DNA of 32,074 bases from contig PMZQ01000071.1 in the NCBI GenBank assembly GCA_003170155.1, forward strand, positions 1 to 32,074. Direction: 5' to 3'. The translations under genes were made by a program, and so were the position numbers. The notes beneath the pieces were generated by a model, which was not told the DNA's origin, did no database searches, and saw nothing but the letters and a program-made list of their open reading frames with translations. Shown here piece by piece: positions 11,004-17,906 of this stretch. The stretch is from Actinomycetota bacterium (GTDB taxonomy: Bacteria; Actinomycetota; Thermoleophilia; Gaiellales; Gaiellaceae). Position 1 is the first letter of the stretch, and every line of letters starts with the position of its first letter.

Positions 11004-11585
11004 GTGCAACTCGTGACGGCCAAGTTAACTGTTCGTTCAGGCGATGCGGTATTTGGTTTCGACCGCGAGCTGATCGTACGTTCCTGGAACCATCAGGCCG
11101 AACTGCTCACGGGCCTGACCGCCGAGTCGGCGATCGGGCGCCCCTGCTGGGAGGCGATGGCCGCCGTCGACGAGGACGGGGCGATCGTCTGCCACTCTGG
11201 ATGCTCCTGCGCACGTCTCGCCCGCGAGGGCTGGCCGGTCCCGCGCAAGACACTGCTCGTGAAGTCGAGGACCGGTACGCGGCGACCGCTTTCCGTCTCG
11301 ACCATCTGCTTGAACCAGGACGGGCGCGAGTTCTTTTTGCACGTGCTCGAGCCTTCGACTCCGATCTCGCTGCTTCAGCAACCTACCCGGGTTGGGTTGA
11401 CGCCGCGACAGCGTGAGGTGCTGAGCCTGGTCGCCGACGGTTACTCGGCGCGCCAGATCGCCAGGCGCCTCGGACTGGCCGAGCCGACCGTTCGCAACCA
11501 CATCCGCGCCATTCTGGTCGAGCTCCGCGTGCACTCACAGCTCGCCGCCGTGGCGCGTGCCCGCAAGCTCGGGCTGGTCGCGTAA
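11004..11585 (+). CDS. PAS domain plus LuxR-type HTH transcriptional regulator
   Basis: The 193-residue product has an N-terminal PAS domain (about 12-115; FGFDRELIVRSWNHQAELLTG is the PAS entry pattern, split here by position) and a C-terminal LuxR/NarL helix-turn-helix (about 130-190; LTPRQREVLSLVADG, then ARRLGLAEPTVRNHI). The PAS domain contains CWEAM and CHSGCSCARL, giving four cysteines in a short span, which could bind metal or sense redox state. There is no receiver domain, so it acts as a one-component sensor. The start is uncertain: GTG 11004 gives the longest frame, but GTG 11013 has AAGAG at a better distance. It faces away from the flavodoxin gene, a possible target. Confidence 0.85.
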   Translation: MQLVTAKLTVRSGDAVFGFDRELIVRSWNHQAELLTGLTAESAIGRPCWEAMAAVDEDGAIVCHSGCSCARLAREGWPVPRKTLLVKSRTGTRRPLSVSTICLNQDGREFFLHVLEPSTPISLLQQPTRVGLTPRQREVLSLVADGYSARQIARRLGLAEPTVRNHIRAILVELRVHSQLAAVARARKLGLVA

Positions 11586-11701
11586 CGCCGAGCCGGCAGG
11601 GTCGGCCTGCTTCTCCATCCGCCGAGCAGGCGTCCGCCTTCGGCGGAGACCTTGAACTCGCGCATGATCGCTGCCCGACCTGTGAGCTGCTACACCTTGT
11701 T

Positions 11702-11724
11702 AGGGTTGTACTCGTAGCAACCCT
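11702..11724 (+). other. Inverted repeat upstream of the aldolase-like gene
   Basis: AGGGTTG, 9 nt, then CAACCCT is a perfect 7-bp inverted repeat. It lies 116 nt after the PAS-LuxR stop and 40 nt before the next ATG. It could be an operator for the downstream gene or a weak terminator of the upstream one; the sequence does not decide. Confidence 0.3.
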
Positions 11725-11763
11725 GCACATCTCCGCTCAGAGAAAGCGATTGCGGTACGAAAC

Positions 11764-12861
11764 ATGACTGATAGCTCACATTCGTCTGCCTCTCCAAGGC
11801 GGTTTGCCGTCACCGGAACGCCGGGCGGTCCCAACAGCAAAAAGTTCTCGGAGTCGGTCGCCCGAACGCTCGAGAGTCGCGGCATGGTTCGCGTCGAGGA
11901 TCCCGAGCAAGCCGATTTTGTCTTGCTTCTCTTCCCAACCGACAGTCCCTCGCCCTTCCGCCGTCGCTCTCGTGGTACCTACGTCGCGGCGATGCACGAG
12001 CGCTCCGAGATGCCGTCCGATCCTCTCGCAGCCGAGTATCCGCTACTCGTGCGCGCGCTCGCCAACTCCGTTCTCTGCTACGTGCCGGACAACGCCGTTC
12101 TCGTGACCACACCCGAGCGCGGGACTTTCCGCGCCGACGCGCCCGCCGCCGAGCTCGCCGAGCGCCTCGTCGATCGGATTCAGCCGCTCGCCACATCGAG
12201 ACTGGTGATCGACAACGAGTACCACACCGATCTCGAGCCCGAGCTCTGGCAAGGCGACGAGTTGACCAAGGAGCTTTCCTGGGCCGGCGAGCAGCTGGAC
12301 GGCTTCGGTCTTCTGCCCGCGCCCTTTCCCGTTCACGAGTTGTTGAGCGAGCGCGAGTTCAGGCATGTCAAGCGCCTCTGGGGTATCGGCGGTCTCTCCT
12401 ACGGAAACCTCTCGATCCGCAAGGACGAACAGCGCTACTGGATGAGCGCCAGCGGTGTCGACAAGAGCAAGCTCGTGGAGATCGGCCGCGACATTCTGAT
12501 GGTCTCGAACTACGACGCCGAGAAGGCCGCGATCATCCTCAGCGTTCCGCCGGACGTTGAGCCGCGCCGGGTCTCGGTGGACGCGATCGAGCACTGGATG
12601 ATCTACCAGAACCACCCCGAGGTCGGTGCGATCCTGCACGTGCACGCCTGGCTCGAGGGCGCCGCCGCGACCGAGGTCAACTTCCCCTGCGGAACCGAGG
12701 AGCTTGCACTGGCCGTCTCGGAACTGCTCGAAGCCGAGGACGATCCCGGCCACGCGGTCATCGGTCTACGCAATCACGGCATCACCGCAACGGGTGAGAA
12801 CCTGCACGAGATCATCGAGCGCATCCAGCCCGGCCTGCAACCGCAGGTGCCGATGACCTAA
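11764..12861 (+). CDS. Class II aldolase/adducin-like protein with extra N-terminal domain
   Basis: The C-terminal half (about 185-355) is a class II aldolase/adducin domain, the fold of fuculose- and ribulose-phosphate aldolases. It has GGLSYGNLSIR, the metal-ligand pair His292/His294 in LHVHAW, a third His338 in GLRNHGI, and an acidic residue in DAIEHWMIY that may be the catalytic Glu277. A zinc-dependent lyase or epimerase activity is likely; the substrate is unknown. The N-terminal part (about 12-150) is not part of that family. It starts RRFAVTGTPGGPNSKKFSES and continues with ADFVLLLFPTD and VLCYVPDNAVLVTT, which look like alternating strands and helices. No Shine-Dalgarno is visible. 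The gene stands alone, with an intergenic repeat directly at its 3' end. Confidence 0.8.
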   Translation: MTDSSHSSASPRRFAVTGTPGGPNSKKFSESVARTLESRGMVRVEDPEQADFVLLLFPTDSPSPFRRRSRGTYVAAMHERSEMPSDPLAAEYPLLVRALANSVLCYVPDNAVLVTTPERGTFRADAPAAELAERLVDRIQPLATSRLVIDNEYHTDLEPELWQGDELTKELSWAGEQLDGFGLLPAPFPVHELLSEREFRHVKRLWGIGGLSYGNLSIRKDEQRYWMSASGVDKSKLVEIGRDILMVSNYDAEKAAIILSVPPDVEPRRVSVDAIEHWMIYQNHPEVGAILHVHAWLEGAAATEVNFPCGTEELALAVSELLEAEDDPGHAVIGLRNHGITATGENLHEIIERIQPGLQPQVPMT

Positions 12862-12950
12862 GAGCCTATTCCGACAGGTCTGCTCGCCCCGCGCGGCTGC
12901 TGGTATCCACGGCTTGACCGCCTCGGTCGCACATTCCCACCGGAACAGGC
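12862..12950. repeat. Intergenic repeat copy 2, with imperfect terminal inverted repeats
   Basis: The 89-bp element begins immediately after the stop of the aldolase-like gene and fills the gap to the convergent epimerase gene. Its ends are an imperfect inverted repeat: GCCTATTCCGACAGG at the left and, as reverse complement, GCCTGTTCCGGTGGG at the right. Both end blocks match copy 1 at 10791-10938; the middle is shorter. Confidence 0.75.
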
Positions 12951-12957
12951 CCGAATT

Positions 12958-13908
12958 TCAGCGAAGCGAGTCACGAACGAAGCGAACCGTGTCACCGAGC
13001 GTCTCCTCGACCGGCCGTGGCTCGAAGCCGAGCTCGCGCGTGGCTTTGGCCGGATCGCAGTACCACCAGCGAATCGCGATCCGGGTGTAGCCGGGCGAAA
13101 CCGGCCAAGGGAAGACCTTCGTCAGCGCCAGCGCCAGCTTGGGTGGCAGGTTGATCTGGAGGCGCTTGCGTCCGGCAATCTCGCCGACCTTGCGGAAGAA
13201 CTCGACGTGGCTGAAGTTTCCCTCGCGGTTAGCGAGTACGTAGCGCTCGCCTTTCTTCCCGCGCTCCGCGATCGCGATCAGCCCCAGCGCCGTGTCGCGC
13301 ACGTCCACCAGGCAGAGCCCGCCGGTGACGACGAAACGCAAACGCCCGCGCAGGTACTCGCGAATCGGCCAGGTCGTACCGCCGCGGCTGTCGCCGGGCC
13401 CGATGATGTAGCTCGGGTTGGCGATGACGATGTCGCGCCCGGCGTGCGCCGCTTCGAGGGCGTAGCGCTCCCCGGCGATCTTGCTCGCCGAGTAGGGCAT
13501 GCGATCGACATCGGCGGGCGGAGTGTGGCTCTCGGTGATCAGATCGCCGGGGCCTGTGCCGGGGCCGAGCGTCGCGACGCTGGCGACGTGAACGAATCGA
13601 GCCATGGGATCGACGAGCTCGAGCAACCTTCGCGTGCCCTCCGCGTTTGTCGCCATCAGGCGATCCCGGTCTCGCTCCTCGTGCGCGACCAGCCCGGCGA
13701 CGTGATAGACGAGCTCGCAGCCGGCAGTGGCCTCTCGTAAACCCTCGCTGTCGTCCATCGATACACGTAAGGGCTCGGCCCCGAGCTTTGCGAGCTCCCG
13801 CAGCGTGTCCTCGTCGCGGCCGAGCGCTCGCACGGGCTCGTCCCGCTCACGCAGGAGCCGAACGAGCTCCGAGCCGAGGAACCCGGTCGCGCCGGTGACG
13901 CAGATCAC
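12958..13908 (-). CDS. NAD-dependent epimerase/dehydratase (extended SDR)
   Basis: The GTG start at 13908 overlaps the TGA of the VKOR gene by 4 nt (GTGA), giving 316 residues; the open frame extends further upstream but that is the VKOR gene in another frame. The nucleotide-binding loop TGATGFLG (residues 5-12) and the catalytic Tyr139/Lys143 in YSASK are intact, with Ser110 in VHVASVAT a candidate third residue. PSYIIGPGD and FEPRPVEETL are extended-SDR features. The sequence most resembles the HpnA/dihydroflavonol reductase-like branch, whose members act on sugars or small ketones; substrate not assignable. It is the last gene of an operon with the DsbA-like protein and VKOR and is probably translationally coupled to them. 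Confidence 0.87.
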   Translation of the reverse strand: MICVTGATGFLGSELVRLLRERDEPVRALGRDEDTLRELAKLGAEPLRVSMDDSEGLREATAGCELVYHVAGLVAHEERDRDRLMATNAEGTRRLLELVDPMARFVHVASVATLGPGTGPGDLITESHTPPADVDRMPYSASKIAGERYALEAAHAGRDIVIANPSYIIGPGDSRGGTTWPIREYLRGRLRFVVTGGLCLVDVRDTALGLIAIAERGKKGERYVLANREGNFSHVEFFRKVGEIAGRKRLQINLPPKLALALTKVFPWPVSPGYTRIAIRWWYCDPAKATRELGFEPRPVEETLGDTVRFVRDSLR

Positions 13909-14324
13909 GCGGGGGCGTCCTTCGGCCGCCACAAGAACCAGGCGAGCGCAATCGGCGCCAGAATGGCCGAGACGATCTCGTTCGAGACGCACCAGGTGCA
14001 GTAGCGGCCGATGTCGTGGGCCTGGACGTAGAGCAGGTAGGCGTTGAAGCCGAGCACGGTGACGGCCATGGTCGCGCCCGCCTGCTTGGCGAGGGGATGA
14101 CGCACCAGCGTCGTCGTCACGATGCTCAGGTAGGCAAGTAGGCCGAGGAGCGCTACCGGGATGCCGAACAGCTCCGACCAGCGCGATTTCTGCACGACCT
14201 CGCAGCCGCCCGTCAAGCAAATCGGGGCGCTGCCGTTGAAGTGCGTGTAGGTGAGGTAGCCGGCGATGCCCGCCCCGATCAGAGCGAGCACTCCGACGGC
14301 GACGCGGAGATTGCGCTCGCTCAT
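13905..14324 (-). CDS. Vitamin K epoxide reductase (VKOR) family disulfide-generating membrane protein
   Basis: The start is ATG 14324, which overlaps the stop of the DsbA-like gene by 4 nt (ATGA); a longer frame upstream is a shadow. The 139-residue protein has four hydrophobic helices (about 7-29, 53-74, 83-104 and 115-133). The loop cysteine pair is Cys36 and Cys41 in ICLTGGCEVV, and the active-site CxxC is Cys109/Cys112 in RYCTWC. In actinobacteria VKOR replaces DsbB: it reoxidises DsbA-type proteins and passes electrons to a quinone in the cytoplasmic membrane. The upstream partner fits this exactly. Confidence 0.92.
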   Translation of the reverse strand: MSERNLRVAVGVLALIGAGIAGYLTYTHFNGSAPICLTGGCEVVQKSRWSELFGIPVALLGLLAYLSIVTTTLVRHPLAKQAGATMAVTVLGFNAYLLYVQAHDIGRYCTWCVSNEIVSAILAPIALAWFLWRPKDAPA

Positions 14325-15046
14325 TTCTTCAGCTGAGCGTTGATGGCGTCGGTGAAGGCCTGGAGAGGCTGGGCTCCGACGATTGTCACGGTCGTCTTGG
14401 AACCCGTAGACCCGAGAAGAAAGGACGGCGTTTCCAGTTCCTTGAAGGCCTGGTCGGCCAGTGCCTTCGCGGCGTCCATTTTCGGCACGACGGCGCTGGT
14501 GTTCCAAGTTGCGAAGACCTTGCTAGCGTCCAAACCCGGGACGGAATTGACGATCCCTCTCAAAAGAGAGTCGGTGGCGTAGCCGGTGTTCTCCGTGCCC
14601 TGGTTCTCGTACTCCAACTCGACCACGTTCCAGAGCTTGTTCTGGAGCCCGGCGGCCTGCGCCAGCCTGAGCATGCGCTCGGAATCCTTGGGGCCATTCG
14701 CAACAAAGGAGTCGACGAACGACTGGCCCTGGTACTCGATGCGGAGCTTCCCTGTCCGCACGTAATCCTGGATGATCGCGGGGAGGGTGGTTCGCGAGAA
14801 ATCGCCGCAGGCCGGGCACTGCGGATCGGCGAACTCGACCATCGTCAGCTTGGCTTTGGGGCTCCCAAGCTCGATTCCCTTCTGCGGGATGCCGCTCAGC
14901 ATCGCGTTGACCGAGCCGACCTGGATATTGCCGGCGCTGGGCTTTTTCGTGTGGTGACCGATCTGGGTTGCCACCACGAGCGCCACCACCAGGACGATCG
15001 CTCCTCCTACGACTGCCAGGATTCGTACAAGATCGTCGCGCTTCAC
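14321..15046 (-). CDS. Membrane-anchored DsbA-like thiol:disulfide oxidoreductase
   Basis: GTG 15046 has AGGAGG 5 nt upstream. The 241-residue protein has a short basic N-terminus, one membrane segment (about 7-28) and a thioredoxin/DsbA-fold domain outside. The active site is Cys77-Pro-Ala-Cys80 in FADPQCPAC. The cis-proline loop is TPSFLLG near residue 206. The helical insertion between them (about 110-195) is of the DsbA type. It would introduce disulfides into exported proteins and be reoxidised by the VKOR encoded next. It is the first gene of the three-gene operon and is divergent from the histidine kinase gene. Confidence 0.92.
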   Translation of the reverse strand: MKRDDLVRILAVVGGAIVLVVALVVATQIGHHTKKPSAGNIQVGSVNAMLSGIPQKGIELGSPKAKLTMVEFADPQCPACGDFSRTTLPAIIQDYVRTGKLRIEYQGQSFVDSFVANGPKDSERMLRLAQAAGLQNKLWNVVELEYENQGTENTGYATDSLLRGIVNSVPGLDASKVFATWNTSAVVPKMDAAKALADQAFKELETPSFLLGSTGSKTTVTIVGAQPLQAFTDAINAQLKK

Positions 15047-15192
15047 TTCCGCCTCCTCGTTCGACCGACACCTCAGCTGGTTTGCCAGAGAAGAGTATTC
15101 GACGAGGCCACGCTCAGGGGCACAGAGTCGTTCTGGAGAACGGCTGCGCCGGCGGGCGCGGCCAGTTGTGATCGCAGTGAGCGGCCGGTGGC

Positions 15193-15198
15193 GATAAT
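15193..15198 (+). promoter_or_regulatory. -10-like hexamer before the histidine kinase gene
   Basis: GATAAT ends 6 nt before the ATG at 15205, so transcription would start at or next to the start codon. No Shine-Dalgarno is present. TTGTGA at 15166 is too far upstream to be an ideal -35. Confidence 0.4.
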
Positions 15199-15204
15199 GA
15201 GCAC

Positions 15205-16752
15205 ATGTCTACGCAATTCGAGCACCTCAGCCAGGACCGTCTGCGCGCCCTCGTCGGTGCCGGGATAGCGCTCAACTCCGAGCTCTCGCTCGAAGGCGTT
15301 CTCTCGCGTCTGGTCGAGTCGGCCGCGAGCCTCACCGGCGCCCGTCACGCGGTTCTGGGAGTGGTCGCGACCTCTGGTAGTGAGCTCGAGCGCTTCGTCA
15401 CCTTCGGAATCGAGCAGGGCACCGCCTTTAGCGCCGACGAGTTCCTTGGCGGGCCGGGAATGCTGAGCATCCCGATCCTGATTCGGGGCACGGCCTTCGG
15501 CAATCTCTTCCTGGCGGCCAAGCGGAACGCTCAGTTCTTCACCGCAGAAGACGAGGAGCTTCTACGCGTGCTTGCCGATCAGGCCTCGGTGGCGATCGAG
15601 AACGCGCGCCTGTACGAGTCGCAGGCGGGCTGGACGGCGCAGCTCGAATCACTGAACGAGGTGGGTAACGCACTCGTTCGCGAGACCGACCTCGCCAGGC
15701 TGCTCCAGCTCATCTGCCAGCGCCTGCGCGAGCTCTTACGGGCGCGGATGGTTGCGATCGGTCTGCCGGCGAGCGAGGAGGAAATGCGTTTCGCCGCCGC
15801 CGACGGCGAAGGCGCCACGGATGTGCTCGAGACGCGGATGCCGCGCGGCCGCTCGAAACTCGGGCTGGTGCTCGAGAGGCGCAGGAGCGAGCGCGTCGAC
15901 TCGGCGATCGACGATCCCGAGGTGAACCCCGAGATCGCTCGCCGGATCGGCATCAACGCCGGCCTGTGGGTGCCGCTGCTCGTGCGCGAGCGGGCGATCG
16001 GCGTGATCATGGCCGTCGATCGTGTCGGCTCCGATCCCCGTTTCAGCGACGAGGATCTTCGCCTGGCCGAGGTCTTCGCTTCCAGGGCCGCGGTCGCTGT
16101 GGAGATGTCCGAGCGTGTCGCCCGGGATGCGCTGCGCCGTGTCGTCGCCGCGCAGGAGCTGGAGCGCCGCCGCCTCTCGCGCGAGCTCCACGACGAGACC
16201 GGCCAGACGCTCACCTCGGTGCTGCTGGGCCTGAACGCGATCGCCGAGGCGCCCGGTTCGGAGCGGGTCGGCGCCGAAGTCGAGCGTCTACACGGACTGG
16301 TGACCCAGACACTCAAGGATGTTCGCCGGCTCGCAGTCGAGCTGCGCCCGAAGGCGCTCGACGATTTCGGGCTTGTGCCTGCGCTCAAACGCTTGGGGAC
16401 CGGCTTCAGCGAGCAGACGGGTATTCGTGTCGAAGTCGAGTCCTATCTGGGTGAGGATCGGCTTCCGAGCGAGATAGAGACCGCGCTCTACCGGATCGTG
16501 CAGGAGTCGTTGACGAACGTGGTCAAGCACGCTCGCGCTAGCTTGGTTAGCGTCCTGATCACGCGCAAGAACGGTAGTGTGATTGCGGTGATCGAGGATG
16601 ATGGACGCGGTTTCGACGCCGGAGCCAGGCGCGACGAGGGTCTCGGACTCGTCGGAATGGAGGAACGAGTGGCGCTTCTGAACGGAAGACTGCAGGTCGA
16701 ATCGAGCGAGGGTGCGGGTACGACCGTCGTGGCCGAGGTGCCACTGCCATGA
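15205..16752 (+). CDS. GAF-GAF sensor histidine kinase (DevS/NarX-like)
   Basis: The 515-residue cytoplasmic kinase has two GAF domains (about 27-137 and 150-302), a HisKA_3 dimerisation domain with the phosphoacceptor His329 in RRRLSRELHDETGQ, and an HATPase domain (N box ESLTNVVKHA with Asn438; G1 box DDGRGFD; G2 box GLGLVGMEERV). This is the architecture of DevS/DosS-type kinases. The first GAF is about 30-40 residues shorter than those relatives: FVTFGI is followed almost directly by LSIPILIRGTAFGNLFLA, so the loop region that holds the haem ligand in DevS is missing. The stop overlaps the response regulator start (ATGA), so the two are a cognate pair. Confidence 0.92.
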   Translation: MSTQFEHLSQDRLRALVGAGIALNSELSLEGVLSRLVESAASLTGARHAVLGVVATSGSELERFVTFGIEQGTAFSADEFLGGPGMLSIPILIRGTAFGNLFLAAKRNAQFFTAEDEELLRVLADQASVAIENARLYESQAGWTAQLESLNEVGNALVRETDLARLLQLICQRLRELLRARMVAIGLPASEEEMRFAAADGEGATDVLETRMPRGRSKLGLVLERRRSERVDSAIDDPEVNPEIARRIGINAGLWVPLLVRERAIGVIMAVDRVGSDPRFSDEDLRLAEVFASRAAVAVEMSERVARDALRRVVAAQELERRRLSRELHDETGQTLTSVLLGLNAIAEAPGSERVGAEVERLHGLVTQTLKDVRRLAVELRPKALDDFGLVPALKRLGTGFSEQTGIRVEVESYLGEDRLPSEIETALYRIVQESLTNVVKHARASLVSVLITRKNGSVIAVIEDDGRGFDAGARRDEGLGLVGMEERVALLNGRLQVESSEGAGTTVVAEVPLP

Positions 16753-17414
16753 GCATCCGCGTTCTCATCGTCGATGACCACGCGGTCGTCAGGGCCGGCT
16801 TACGGCACGTACTCGACGCGGAGCCGGACATCGAGACCGTGGGTGAGGCCGGAGACGCGCGCGAGGCAGTTTTCGAGGCGCGCTTACGGAAGCCGGATGT
16901 CGTCTTGATCGACGTCGTGATGCCCGGGAAGAGTGGCATCGAGGCGACGCCCGAGCTGCTCAAGGAGTCGCCCGCCTCGAAGGTGCTGGTGCTGTCGATG
17001 CAGGACGATCCCAGCTACGTGCGTGAAGCTTTCGCCGTCGGCGCGAGCGGCTACGTGCTCAAGGAGGCAGCCGGTAGCGAGCTGATCACGGCCGTGCGGG
17101 AAGTTGCGCGAGGCGGTCGCTACGTTCATCCGGAGCTGGGCGCGCGGCTGATCGAGGCCGAGGCGAAGGCTCGTGCCGATGCCGAGCTCGATCCCCTCTC
17201 GGAGCGCGAGCGAGAGGTGCTGCGCCTGCTCGCGCTCGGACATACCAACCAGGAGATTGCCAAGAAGCTCTACATCTCGGTCCGCACGGCCGAGACGCAC
17301 CGGGCGCACATCATGCAGAAGCTACGCCTGATGACCCGCGCCGAGCTGGTCCGCTACGCCCTCGAGCGAGGTCTCCTCGATGAGGTGCGTCGCGGCGAAG
17401 GCGAGAGCGCGTAG
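16749..17414 (+). CDS. NarL/DevR-family response regulator
   Basis: The 221-residue product has an N-terminal receiver with the acid pair Asp9/Asp10, phosphoacceptor Asp55 in VVLIDVVMPG, Ser83 and Lys105 in GYVLKEA, all consensus. The C-terminal LuxR-type helix-turn-helix (about 150-212) has LSEREREVLRLLALGHTN and KLYISVRTAETHRAHIMQKL. It begins inside the kinase stop codon and is certainly the output partner of that kinase. Target genes are unknown. The closest well-known relatives control hypoxia or redox responses. Confidence 0.94.
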   Translation: MSIRVLIVDDHAVVRAGLRHVLDAEPDIETVGEAGDAREAVFEARLRKPDVVLIDVVMPGKSGIEATPELLKESPASKVLVLSMQDDPSYVREAFAVGASGYVLKEAAGSELITAVREVARGGRYVHPELGARLIEAEAKARADAELDPLSEREREVLRLLALGHTNQEIAKKLYISVRTAETHRAHIMQKLRLMTRAELVRYALERGLLDEVRRGEGESA

Positions 17415-17484
17415 TTTCTCCCGATCGCCGATCAGAGGCGCGGACGATGAGCTCGCTCGTGGCGACGGCGACAATGCGATCGGG

Positions 17485-17802
17485 ATGGAGAGCTACGGAG
17501 TCGTATGGCAGGAAAACGACCGCGTGCCGGTGGCGGGAAAGCTGGAAATCGACTCTGTGGGACTGCGTCTGGAGGGGAACGACCGCAGTCATCTCACCGT
17601 TTACCTGCTTCCGATCTGCGAGCTGATCGGAGTTCGCGTCGGACGTGAGAGCCGCGATCGGCTGGACGAGCGGTCGACTCTCCTGCTCGAGCGTTCGAAC
17701 GGCGACACGATTCGCATCGCCGCGCTTACGCAGGCCGGAATCGTCGCCGAGATCGCCGAGCGCCTCGCGGGTCTAGAGCCGCGAATGAGCGCAACCGGCT
17801 AG
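17485..17802 (+). CDS. Small hypothetical protein downstream of the response regulator
   Basis: The likely start is ATG 17485 (105 residues). A longer frame begins at 17380 inside the response regulator gene, but its extra residues look like a shadow. The protein opens ESYGVVWQENDRVPVAGKL and has alternating strands (VGLRLEGN, LTVYLLPICELIGVRVG, STLLLERSNGDTIRIAAL) followed by a C-terminal helix (AEIAERLAGL). That pattern could be a small PH- or GRAM-like beta barrel with a capping helix; this is a guess from periodicity. The ribosome binding site is weak. The gap of 70 nt to the response regulator suggests one transcript. Family not recognised. Confidence 0.6.
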   Translation: MESYGVVWQENDRVPVAGKLEIDSVGLRLEGNDRSHLTVYLLPICELIGVRVGRESRDRLDERSTLLLERSNGDTIRIAALTQAGIVAEIAERLAGLEPRMSATG

Positions 17803-17857
17803 CCCGCCGCCGCGACCGGCAAGAGGGCGCGGCTCACGACGGCTCTCCTTCGGGTTC

Positions 17858-17904
17858 ACCGACGAAAGTCGCAATGCCCGCGCAGTGGGCGGACTTTCGT
17901 CGGT
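17858..17904. terminator. Long inverted repeat between convergent genes, likely bidirectional terminator
   Basis: ACCGACGAAAGTC at 17858-17870 and GACTTTCGTCGGT at 17892-17904 form a perfect 13-bp stem. The 21-nt loop can form a further GCCC/GGGC stem. It fills the gap between two convergent stop codons (17802 and 17907). No T-run follows on either strand. Confidence 0.6.
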
Positions 17905-17906
17905 TC

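Noticed and set aside
13909-14220. Upstream extension of the epimerase frame beyond the GTG at 13908
   Set aside because: The extra residues are the VKOR gene read in another frame; the GTGA overlap and the GATGFLG motif place the true start at 13908.
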